Shown here piece after piece: positions 55,084-64,000 of a stretch of 64,000 nt of DNA. The DNA comes from Mycocentrospora acerina. Lineage: Eukaryota; Ascomycota; Dothideomycetes; Pleosporales. The notes under the pieces were generated by a model. The model saw nothing but the letters and a program-made list of their open reading frames with translations. It was not told the DNA's origin and did not search any database. The translations under genes and the position numbers were made by a program. The DNA is taken from contig JAKUHH010000177.1 in NCBI GenBank assembly GCA_022701365.1, positions 62,001 through 126,000 of the forward strand. Direction: 5' to 3'. Position 1 is the stretch's first letter, and each line of letters starts with the position of its first letter.

Positions 55084-56733
55084 TCACACTTCAAACCCCT
55101 GGACATACACGCCAGCCAAGGGCAGTGGTTCAAACTCCTCGACAACACGGCCACCTACTCTCGAATCATCCCCTGCTTCCTCTCCATTCTCCTTCTTTGC
55201 TCTCCCCAACACGCCGTACCCTTCTTCGCCGCAGAACCTGACCAGCACGCCTTGTTTTGCGAATAATTCTTTGATGGCTTTGATGTCCTCATCCACCCTC
55301 ACCACTTGCACCATTTTCTTCGCGACGCGAATCTCCTTGAGACAGGGTAGCATGGCGGCACACTCGGCAGCCAGGTCGCGGAGATCCTTGCGCCAGAGTT
55401 TTTCCTCTGCGTCGTTGAGCACTTCTTCGATGGAGAGGTCAATGTGTTCGATATTTCTGGGGAGATTGTGCGCGAGGAAAGCAGGGTTATTTGGTATGCT
55501 TTCTTCGCCTTCTTCCGAGGACAAGGGCACGGGGGATTGGAAGGGTTTGTTTTCGCGGAAGGGGTAGAGGCCCATGTCTATGTATTTTAGTTTGTGCATG
55601 TCGCGGAGGGAGCCGAGGGAGCCGGTTTCGTCGCCGAAGAAGGCGCGGAGTTCGCTTTCGGAGCTGTCTTCGAGGCTGAGTTGCTCGAGGGAGGGGGCGT
55701 GTTGGAGGAGGGCGGTGGCGAGCGTGGGGTAGTGCATTAGTGGGGGGCGTTCGCCGAAGAAGCGGTGGGCGGCGCTGTGGATCCAGTTGTCGAAGTCGAG
55801 GCAGAAGAGCTTGAGGCCCTTGATTGCGAGCAGAATTTGGGCGACGGCTTTGCTGTCGATGTAGCTGTTTTCAATGTAGAGGACTTGTAGGTTGGAGCAC
55901 TGTGGATCGACTTCGGCGTCCCATCGCCAGGGGTGGATTTCGCCGGGATGGAAGATGTCTTCGAGCATTAGTGCGCGGAGGGAGGGGAGGCGGAGCATTC
56001 CGCCAATGTGTTCGAGTTTTATGGGGCCCATTTGTAGCCGGATGGTGCTGAGTTGTCGGAAATGTTTGTGCAACCCAGGGACTACCATTGTGCCAGCGTC
56101 GCAGAGGAGTTTTAACCACAGGGGACGAACGCGGTAGCCCGAGGGGTTGCAACACATGTTTGCGTCTGCAATTTCAATGGATTCAATATCTGGGGCGAGA
56201 AGGAGGAGGGAGGTGAGGTTGTCTCGTATTTTTTGGTTCTTGAAGCTTTGATTGTAATCCCGAACTTCTGGGATGCCGAGTCGGCCGACAAGTTTGCAGA
56301 GCTCGCGACGCTCGATTTGAGAGAGTTTGTACATGTCATCGGGGCTCCATCGATACGGATTTCCTCGGTGGTCGTCAAGCCAGTGGACACATTTCATGCG
56401 CTTTGCTAGGTCGGGGTTCTCGAGTGCCGTCCGTAGAAGCTTGCCAGAATCTATAAAGACGTTGTCTATGATGGTGTACAGGTAAGATCTTGTGAGGCGG
56501 TATAGTTTTTTGTTTGTCAAGGAAAGGCTATGGAGAGTCTGGTAGTGTGCTTTTGCATCACCGTCTTCCCACCAGAGCACCTGATCTAGGATCTCCAAGA
56601 TCAGCTCTTCTGGCAGATTATTCAAGACGGATGTTTGGATGATGGGTGACTGGTCCACATGCTGGACACGGCGTTTCCGTGGTGGTAGGCCGGCTAGTGC
56701 ATCTCCCCGTTGTGAGAGTTTGCGTTTTGACAT
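55084..56733 (-). CDS. F-box-type protein with leucine-rich C-terminal region
   Basis: One exon of 549 residues. The basic N-terminus (MSKRKLSQRGDALAGLPPRK) is followed by an F-box-like segment (VLNNLPEELILEILDQVLWW...LTNKKLYRL) at about residues 36-85. The rest has leucine-rich stretches (LTSLLLLAPDIESIEIADAN, LSTIRLQMGPIKLEHIGGML) in the style of F-box/LRR proteins that recruit substrates to SCF ubiquitin ligases. Targets are unknown. Many such genes in Pleosporales are lineage-restricted. The single exon and the intact length argue that it is functional. Confidence 0.8.
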   Translation of the reverse strand: MSKRKLSQRGDALAGLPPRKRRVQHVDQSPIIQTSVLNNLPEELILEILDQVLWWEDGDAKAHYQTLHSLSLTNKKLYRLTRSYLYTIIDNVFIDSGKLLRTALENPDLAKRMKCVHWLDDHRGNPYRWSPDDMYKLSQIERRELCKLVGRLGIPEVRDYNQSFKNQKIRDNLTSLLLLAPDIESIEIADANMCCNPSGYRVRPLWLKLLCDAGTMVVPGLHKHFRQLSTIRLQMGPIKLEHIGGMLRLPSLRALMLEDIFHPGEIHPWRWDAEVDPQCSNLQVLYIENSYIDSKAVAQILLAIKGLKLFCLDFDNWIHSAAHRFFGERPPLMHYPTLATALLQHAPSLEQLSLEDSSESELRAFFGDETGSLGSLRDMHKLKYIDMGLYPFRENKPFQSPVPLSSEEGEESIPNNPAFLAHNLPRNIEHIDLSIEEVLNDAEEKLWRKDLRDLAAECAAMLPCLKEIRVAKKMVQVVRVDEDIKAIKELFAKQGVLVRFCGEEGYGVLGRAKKENGEEAGDDSRVGGRVVEEFEPLPLAGVYVQGFEV

Positions 56734-58142
56734 GTTGTGTGGAGACTTTCATGTGTGACTTTTTCCAACGCTGTGATTTGCGGGGTTTTCCTGCGGTGGA
56801 AAAAGCGGCAACCAGTCCTATACGGGGGAAGTAGAGATGCGGGTAATACGACAGCTAGATTTCCTGGTGGGTCGGAGGGTGCAGCAGCGAGTTGACAGGC
56901 TAGGAAAGGATGTGAGGACAGAAAAGGCTGAGTGAGGGGCGCAGCTCGAGATGACTAGCTGCGGGAGCATCCGAGGATACCCCACATGTGATGCATGGCT
57001 CGCTAAGATTCACTCGCTAGGTTAAGCTTTCCTCGTCATCTTTGGAGTGTTTCACGAAGGGGAAGATGGTGATGGGGGCAGTAATCGCTGGCATGTGTAT
57101 GTTTCTGCGCCATTTCTATATCATGGCTGCAAAAGCAGTTGGAGACTTGAAGTATCAGTAAGGCACGCACTTGATGTGAACGCACGCTCCATCAGTTATG
57201 GCTGCCGTGAGGCAGATTGGGTAGACAATCTCATAGACAAGGTCTAGAGTAAAAGGCAGATGGATTGTGTTGTCCTTGTTTTCTTTGAGCTCTCCTTGTC
57301 TTATCGCATTGTTGGCTTGGCGAGTGCTGTCGACGTTGGGTCCAATCGTGTTGGTGCGTCGTTAGTATTGCCAACTACGGGCGACGGCACACAGAGTCGT
57401 GGACACACGGAAGACGTTATCCGTGGCGGAGGGGCGGTGACCAAGGGCTTTGCTGTAGGGCTTGCCATTCAAGAGACGGAGACACGTGAACAAGATGCAG
57501 AGGCGAAGAAAGCTTGGAAGATGATGCTCCGCGAGGTGTCTCAGACGCAGAATGTCGTCATGGCCGCTTGCTCGTCTACACAGCCCCTGCAAGATGAACG
57601 CTCTTGTGCAGCTTTTGCGAGAGCCCGCCAAACGCGAGCATCTGAGGGGGTATTTGTACCCAGCAACACACTCCTGCGAGGTTGCACTCTGAAACAGCGC
57701 GTGCGCACAAATCGGCCATGACAAGTCGCAGTAGGGTAGTGCGCAAACAATTTGCTGCTCGGCGGCTACACGGGGAAAGTGGCAGGGGTTGTTTGGCCGC
57801 CAGGGCAGCGCGCAGCGTGGTGGCCAGTGACGCCAGAGGCGCCGAGCCAAGAGCCAACGCAGGGCAATGGGGGACCGAAACACGTTTGGCACCGACGAAT
57901 GGCCGCATGAGGCGCTTCGTCTGGCTCGTTGATATTGTCGACGGCCTGCCCACCGCTTCTCCTCGTCCATTCTCCCCCGCCGTGTCGCCATTGTCTGGTA
58001 CAGCGACTGTCTCCAGCTGCCCTCGCCCCTCGTGCATGGCCACTGCATTCTAGACAGGGCGAATTGGCACCGTTCTCGACACACACACCCGCGCCCGTCG
58101 CAGTCACACCCGCGCCTGGAGTAGCGCTTTGCACCTGGCATC
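56734..58142. other. Long divergent intergenic region
   Basis: 5' flanks of the F-box gene (minus) and the CSC1-like gene (plus). GC-rich sequence from 57,250 on creates long open frames on both strands (for example 57260-57721 plus and 57362-58354 minus), but they overlap each other, lack known motifs and the second runs into the CSC1 first exon. I regard them as incidental. No RNA gene is seen. Confidence 0.45.
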
Positions 58143-61100
58143 ATGTCCGCAACCGACCCTGGCGCAGCGCAGGAGAACTCGAACCAGAGCATTGCCAACT
58201 TTGCCGCCTCGCTCTCGACCGCCGCCATCATTTTTGGCGTCCAGATCAGCTTCTTCCTCATTTTCAGCGGCAACTGGAAGATCCACAAGTCGCGGAAGAA
58301 GGGCACTGCTGCCGCCGAAGCAAAGTCGACGGCGCGCCAGAGCCTGTTCCACAAGATCTAGTATGTGTCTACCTCGCCGCCCCTGCCTGGACCTGTCCTG
58401 ACCACCCCACCAGCTACTACAAGACGGCCTTTGTACCTGAAAGGAAGCGCATCGCCGCCCCCGTCACCGCCATCGAGTCATTCAAGAACGTCTTTACTAT
58501 TAGCGACAGCGAGCTCATCCGTGTAGCAGGCGTCGATGGCTACCTCTTCCTCCAGTACCTGCAGCTGTTGCTCCGCATATTCATCCCCATGGCTCTAGTC
58601 ATCCTCCCCATTCTCCTACCACTCAACCGCTCGGGCGATGTGCTTGGCGTGTCGGGCTTGGACTCGTTCGCCTGGCCCAACGTGGCTGTTACTCGCAAGC
58701 GTAAACGCCTATGGGCACATTGCGTCCTTGCCGTCTTCGTTATATGCTGGGTGTGCTTCAACTTTTATCTGGCTCTCAGAAGATTTGTTCGTCTGAGGCA
58801 AACCATTCTCACTGCGCCAGAGCATCGCATCCGGGCCTCGGCAACCACTATTCTCGTGCAAAGCATCCCCGAGCAGTGGCTCTCTGTACCAGCTCTCGAC
58901 GCCCTCTACGACGTCTTCCCCGGCGGCATCAAGGACGTTTGGATCAATCGCAATTACGACGCTCTGCAGGAGAAAGTTGACAAGAGGGCCAAGGTTGTTC
59001 GTGCGCTCGAAGCTGCCGAGACGAACCTTATCATCAAGTGCACCAAAGCACACAGAGTAGCTCAAGAGAAGCTGGCCAAGGAAGCAGGCGAAAAGAAGAA
59101 GACGAAGAAGGAGAAGAAGCAAGATGAAGCGGTGCAAAATGGTGTGATTGCACAAGAGTCATATGATCATGGCATGGATGCTGGAAACCCCCACGAGATT
59201 GAGCAGCAGCTTAAGGAGGTGCTCGTCGAAAGTCCGTCCTCATCCTCATCGTCCTCATCTTCATCCCGCTCCAGTTCACCCCATCGAAAACGAGGTGTCT
59301 TTCCCATCCCCTTGGTAGGCCAAGGCCTTTACGCAGTCGGTGACGGCTTCCGCGATGTAGGACAGGGAGTAGATCGCTTTGGCAAGAAAATGGTGGGCGG
59401 CCTCAGAGGCGCGTTTGGCGGAAAGCATGAGCGTCATGCTCATCATGGGCCGGTACAAGAAAACATGGACGGAAGCCCTGAGCTTGCTGGCCTTTCGCCA
59501 ACCTCTGTCGACTTCCAGCAACGAGGTGCAAGTGTTGACACACACTCTCCTCTTCGAGAGCCAGAAAACAGCAACCCTTACTCTGAAGGCAATTTGAATA
59601 AGACTAGCTCCCCCACCGACGCCAACGATGAGAAAAACAAGACCAAAGTTACCAGCTCCGCAGCCCATCCGCTGACATATTTGAAGAAAGCTTATATTGG
59701 GCTTGGCGAGTTTGCAGAGCCGCAGCCATTCCGCAAAGAAGGCGAAGTGCTTCCATGGACAATTAAAATTGATGAGAACATCAAGTACAACCTCTCTGAT
59801 CTCTACAACGACGAGTTTGCAGAGGACAGCGAAACTGCGCTTTGGAAGCAGTACATCAAACCAAAGGACCGCGACTCCATGCGTCTCCCGCTGTTTAGCT
59901 GGTCCTGGTGGCCAGCACTTCCGCTGCTCGGCAAGAAAGTGGATACCATCTACCATTGTCGCAAAGAGCTGGCGCGCCTCAATGCCGAAATTGCAGATGA
60001 TCAGATCCATCCTGAACGGTTCCCTCTAATGAATTCGGCCTTCATCCAATTCAATCACCAGGTTGCAGCGCACATGGCGTGCCAGTCGCTAAGCTACCAC
60101 GTTCCTAGGCAGATGGCTCCCCGTACCGTTGAAGTCAATCCGAACTACATTATGTGGGACAATTTGACTATGAAATGGTGGGAACGATATGTCCGCATGT
60201 TTTTCGTCATTGCTATTATCATCCTGCTCATTATCTTCTGGGGTATTCCCGTTGCCTTTACCGGAACCTTGTCTCAAATAGAGTCTCTAACGACTCAGTT
60301 CCATTGGTTGAACTTCCTGAAAAAACTTCCCCCATGGGCCATCAGTTTCGTTCAGGGTGTGTTGCCTCCTGCTTTCTTGGCCATTCTTTTTGCCGTACTG
60401 CCTATTGTCCTACGGTTTTTGGCTGGGTTTACAGGTACAACAACCACTGGAGAACGCGAGCTCCTTGTCCAAAACTTCTACTTTGCTTTCGTTTTTGTAG
60501 AATTGTTCTTGGTCGTCTCAATCTCCTCAGGTATTACGGCTGCTCTCAGAGAACTGCTCGAGGACCCCATCAGCATTGCTGGCACACTTGCAAGAAGTTT
60601 GCCAGCTTCTTCGAACTACTTCTTCTCCTACATGATTCTGCAGGCTCTCAGTATTAGCTCGGGAACATTGTTGCAGATCGGAGCGATTGTCATGATTATT
60701 GTCTTCCGCTTCTTTGACACGACTCCAAGAGAAAAGGTTTCCAGGGTGTTGACTCGCCCGGGCATTATGTGGGGAACTATGATCCCAGTGTACACCAATT
60801 TTGGTGCAATTGGTATGACCGTTATTCAACATGTCTTTCAATGCGCTAACATGACATAGGTATTATCTACTCAGTCATCTCGCCTTTGATCATCATCATG
60901 ATGTTAATCACCTTTAGCCTGTTCTGGTTTACCTATCGCTACCAGATGATTTACGTGTCTTACGCAAAAGCTGAAACGAATGGTCTCATCTTTCCCAAAG
61001 CCGTCAACCAACTATTCACTGGGCTCTACTTCCTCGAGCTTTGCCTCATCGGTCTATTCTTTATAGGTACCGAAGGCGAAATTTGCTTCCCTCAGGCAAT

Positions 61101-61905
61101 CATCATGATCATTATGGCTGGATTTACTCTTATATATCAGTTCCTCTTGAATGCTGCGTTTGGACCACTTTTAACGTACCTGCCAATTACATTCGAGGAT
61201 GAGGCAGTAGTACGAGACGCAGAGTTTCAACGTGCACAGGCTTCGCGCTGGAGAAGAGATGATGATGAGGCCCAGCCTCTTACTGCTGAAGAAAACGCCA
61301 ATCAGACAGCCGAGGAGCGTGAACTTGCGCATCTCGAGGAGATGAACAGGATCGACGCTTTGCAAACAGGAGAGGCATATGAGATGAACAACTTGAACAA
61401 CAAACGCGCAGCGACCAACGGGCTGTCGCCAAATCCAGAGCGCTCCCGTCGCAAGTCTTCATGGTCGAACAAATCTGGCTCCCGATCAAGATCTCGCGGC
61501 ACACCTAAGAAGCACAAACGCAGAGATCCATTTGACGCAATAACCAGCACCTTGAAGGAAGGTCTCGACGGTGTTGCACGTCCCGTGCGCGATCTTGAAT
61601 CCCAAATTCTCCCGACTGCCAACCTCTTTGACAACATTGACGATGAGCTCGAGGACGTTGAGCCCGAAGCCCGCCAGAAGCTCATTAAACGCAGTTTCCA
61701 GCACCCGGCTGTCCGGACCATCCAGCCTGCTGTATGGATCCCGTCGGACGATCTAGGTATCGCCAAGGACGAGATTGAACGGACTTCTGCGTATACTAGA
61801 AGGATTTGGATTACAAGCGTGAACGCGCGATTGGACGCTGCTGGCAATGTCATGTACAGAGGATTGCCGCCGGACCGGGATCCATTTGAGAACATGGAGG
61901 TGTAG
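58143..61905 (+). CDS. CSC1/OSCA (DUF221) mechanosensitive-type cation channel
   Basis: Three exons (58143-58360, 58414-60812, 60860-61905) encode 1220 residues. The N-terminal RSN1-type helix block (FAASLSTAAIIFGVQISFFL), the cytosolic PHM7_cyt region with ATTILVQSIPEQWLSVPALD, and the DUF221 seven-helix core (VRMFFVIAIIILLIIFWGIP onward) are in the expected order. The C-terminal PHM7_ext domain reads IQPAVWIPSDDLGIAKDEIE. The family forms calcium-permeable channels opened by osmotic or membrane tension. A low-complexity insertion of about 250 residues, with a run of ten serines (SPSSSSSSSSSSR), interrupts the cytosolic region. Another stretch of basic Ser/Arg-rich sequence precedes PHM7_ext. 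Confidence 0.94.
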
Positions 61906-62386
61906 AGCGCGTATGAGGTTAGAATACAGGGCGAGTTGGGGCATATCCATTTTTTTTCTCGCTCTCTTTCTTTCCACCTTGCTTTGAGCTTCGATAAGAC
62001 TTTAATCCTTTTGCATAGCGTTGCGGGTTTGCATTGTATGCAATTTCTTCGTTTTTTGCAAACACTAGTTGTAGATGACGATACCCTTAGCCCTTTTATA
62101 TATACATACGCACACGATTAGACATATTAGGAAGTTGTTGGTTGGCGAATACACTTTATACATTGCCGACTTTTTTATCAGTTTCTCGATATTTATTACA
62201 CTGAGCTTCTCCTGAGAATACGGTTGTTTGACTAGATGCTTACTGCGTCAATCTTTGTATCGTACAAATGATTTACATTGTCACAATGTAAAGACACCTT
62301 GTACGACTCGATTGACATTATTATACTGCAAGGAAAGTAGGTACACCAGTATGCTTGGTGCTATGTATCTCAGCTGAAGATACTTC
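61906..62386. other. Convergent intergenic region
   Basis: 3' flanks of the CSC1-like gene (plus) and the NLR-like gene (minus). AT-rich; no gene is seen. Confidence 0.5.
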
Positions 62387-64000
62387 TCAAGAAACGAACA
62401 ACCAATGAGGTTTCCTTGTCTGCTGTAATATTAGCAACGGTAACGGTTCTTTGTCAGCTGGAGATGGACTGTTATTTGGGGCCAGCCTACCTTGCTCTAT
62501 CTCTTGCTGCATAATTGAGAAGTTTTTGTGACACGCAACCGTATCTGGGTGAGAAGAGCCGAGCTGTTGTGTGCGTCCGTCGCATGCTCGTTGATATAGT
62601 ACTGTTGCTTCCTCGTACTTGCCCTGATACCGCAGCACTGATGCTAGGTTGTTTACGCTCGTCAGCGTGTCAGGGTGGTGTACTCCTAGCTCCTTCTCTC
62701 TTCCTTCTAGCGCTCGCCGGTTCAGAGCCTCTGCGTCCTTGTACTTTCCCTGACACTGCAGCACTAATGCTAGGTTGTTTACGCTCGTCAGCGTGTCAGG
62801 GTGGTGCACTCCTAGCTCCTTCTTACTTCCTTCTAGCGCTCTCTGGTTTAGAGCCTCTGCGTCCTTGTACTGGCCCTGATACTGCAGCACTAATGCTAGG
62901 TTGCTTACGCTCGTCAGCGTGTCAGGGTGGTGCACTCCTAGCCCCTTCTCTCTTCCTTCTAGCGCTCGCCGGTTCAGAGCCTCTGCGTCCTTGTACTTTC
63001 CCTGATCCTGCAGCACTCCTGCTAGGTTATTCACGCTCATCAGCGTGTCAGGGTGGTGCACTCCTAGCTCCTTCTCTCTCCCTTTTAGCGCTCGTCGGTT
63101 CAGAGCCTCTGCGTCCTTGTACTTTCCCTGATGCTGCAGCACTTCTGCTAGGTTGCCCACGCTCATCAGCGTGTCAGGGTGGTGCACTCCTAGCTCCTTC
63201 TCTCTCCCTTTTAGCGCTCGTCGGTGCAGAGCCTCTGCGTCCTTGTACTGGCCCTGATCCTGCAGCACTAATGCTAGGTTGCTTACGCTCATCAGCGTGT
63301 CAGGGTGGTGCACTCCTAGCTCCTTCTCTCTCCCTTTTAGCGCTCGCCGGTTCAGAGCCTCTGCATCCTTGTACTTTCCCTGATAATGCAGCACAAATGC
63401 TAAGATTGAAACGCTTTCTAGTGTCTCAATATAATCTAACCCTAACACTCTCTCTCTAGCAGTAAGCGCCTTTTTTGCTAAATTGTTTGCAATACTATAA
63501 GTCCCTTTTTCTATTAGGTATTCTGACACATTAGTAAGTAACTTTGCCCATGCCTTTAACAACTTATCAGTAGTTAGTTGTATGTTATAGAGCTTTTCAA
63601 CATGCGGAAGCAGCTGCTGGCACTCTGTCCAATTCTCATAATTCCCAGGAGGGAACTTTCGAGCTACTAGCTCTAAAAACTTGTGTTCCCACTGTTCTGC
63701 ACTGCTACATGACGATAGCCAGACTTGTGTGCAGAACTGTACTAAAGCGTGCATTTCATATGAATTGTTGTTTGCTATTATTCCTACTAGAGAGTAAGCT
63801 TGCAGGACGTCGAGGTCTTCATCAAACGCGCTGTCAGCCTCTTCATCATCCTCTGTGTCTGCTACACCTGCTGCAGTTTTGCTGTAACTTCGCAGTATTG
63901 ACTCTGGGATACCTTGCGGGTTGAAGAAGCTCATTAGCGACAGCAGGTCCGCAGCTGATGGCCTTTTCCGGCGAATCTGCTCAAACGACATCTGCCACGT
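62387..64000 (-). CDS. NLR-like protein with TPR array (5' end beyond window)
   Basis: The gene runs off the window: the visible part reads TWQMSFEQIRRKRPSAADLL from 64000 inward, and no start is seen. This phrase belongs to the region after the nucleotide-binding (NB-ARC/NACHT) domain in fungal NLR proteins, which should lie to the right. A winged-helix-like section (YEMHALVQFCTQVWLS) follows. Then come about six 42-residue TPR units of the kinesin-light-chain type (RRALKGREKELGVHHPDTL), and a tail with GSSHPDTVACHKNFSIMQQE. The stop is at 62387. The units are almost identical at DNA level (126 bp each, about 62,600-63,400), typical of NLRs under repeat exchange and diversifying selection. 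A role in incompatibility or defence is inferred. Confidence 0.82.
   Translation of the reverse strand, partial: TWQMSFEQIRRKRPSAADLLSLMSFFNPQGIPESILRSYSKTAAGVADTEDDEEADSAFDEDLDVLQAYSLVGIIANNNSYEMHALVQFCTQVWLSSCSSAEQWEHKFLELVARKFPPGNYENWTECQQLLPHVEKLYNIQLTTDKLLKAWAKLLTNVSEYLIEKGTYSIANNLAKKALTARERVLGLDYIETLESVSILAFVLHYQGKYKDAEALNRRALKGREKELGVHHPDTLMSVSNLALVLQDQGQYKDAEALHRRALKGREKELGVHHPDTLMSVGNLAEVLQHQGKYKDAEALNRRALKGREKELGVHHPDTLMSVNNLAGVLQDQGKYKDAEALNRRALEGREKGLGVHHPDTLTSVSNLALVLQYQGQYKDAEALNQRALEGSKKELGVHHPDTLTSVNNLALVLQCQGKYKDAEALNRRALEGREKELGVHHPDTLTSVNNLASVLRYQGKYEEATVLYQRACDGRTQQLGSSHPDTVACHKNFSIMQQEIEQGRLAPNNSPSPADKEPLPLLILQQTRKPHWLFVS
62600..63400 (-). repeat. 126-bp tandem repeats encoding TPR units
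   Basis: Six units of 126 bp can be aligned directly, with the phrase CAGCGTGTCAGGGTGGTG (plus strand) recurring once in each. Differences are scattered single bases, concentrated at a few codons such as the residue after LVLQ and the L/T choice in DTLMSV/DTLTSV. Confidence 0.9.

Noticed and set aside
57260..58354. Long overlapping open frames on both strands before the CSC1-like gene
   Set aside because: They have no known motif, overlap each other antisense, and arise from GC-rich leader sequence; the minus-strand frame overlaps the CSC1 first exon.
62600..63400. Repeat array considered as CRISPR-like or satellite DNA
   Set aside because: Units are contiguous, 126 bp long, and encode in-frame TPR motifs with no spacers.

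Overview
The window is nuclear DNA of a filamentous ascomycete, most probably a dothideomycete of the order Pleosporales. The grounds are short introns with GTRNGT donors and CTRAC branch points, dispersed 5S rRNA genes, HET, DUF7580 and NLR-type genes of the filamentous-fungal kind, and core genes (SNU13, V-ATPase proteolipid, MBP1, USE1, PTPA) with fungal sequence. The order-level call rests on family recognition alone.

Positions 1-12,450 form an AT-rich, gene-poor compartment. It holds two 5S rRNA genes in the same orientation, a truncated HET gene beside a TA-flanked inverted-repeat element, a frameshifted relic of a kinase-associated protein, a 12-bp CACGTG array, and one apparently intact small secreted protein gene (9743-10241).

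Positions 12,450-21,000 return to normal gene density: SNU13 and the V-ATPase c subunit share a divergent promoter with a TCACGTGA box. They are followed by a secreted DUF1996 protein, a bacterial-looking Gfo/Idh/MocA oxidoreductase and a serine/proline-rich protein.

Positions 21,900-30,700 look like an allorecognition or defence-type island. It has a short TIR element, a HeLo-like/DUF7580 gene with an in-frame TAA, a divergently transcribed 932-residue C2H2 protein with an unusual C-terminal half, a HET gene whose intron contains an AG|GTATGT ratchet point, and a secreted RNase T1-like protein in which one catalytic histidine is replaced.

Positions 31,400-47,200 are gene-dense: DUF3632, a peroxisomal 4CL-like ligase, complex I B18/NDUFB7 divergent from the APSES factor MBP1, a DMT transporter behind three MCB boxes, PTPA, glutathione peroxidase and a C2H2 factor. 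A 4.2-kb gene-free stretch follows. Positions 51,400-62,000 carry a con-8-like protein, USE1, an Smr protein, an F-box protein and a CSC1/OSCA-type channel. The right edge cuts through an NLR-like gene with near-identical 126-bp TPR repeats.

Coordinates of spliced genes were worked out by hand from reading frames and splice signals. Start codons are less certain than the conserved exons.
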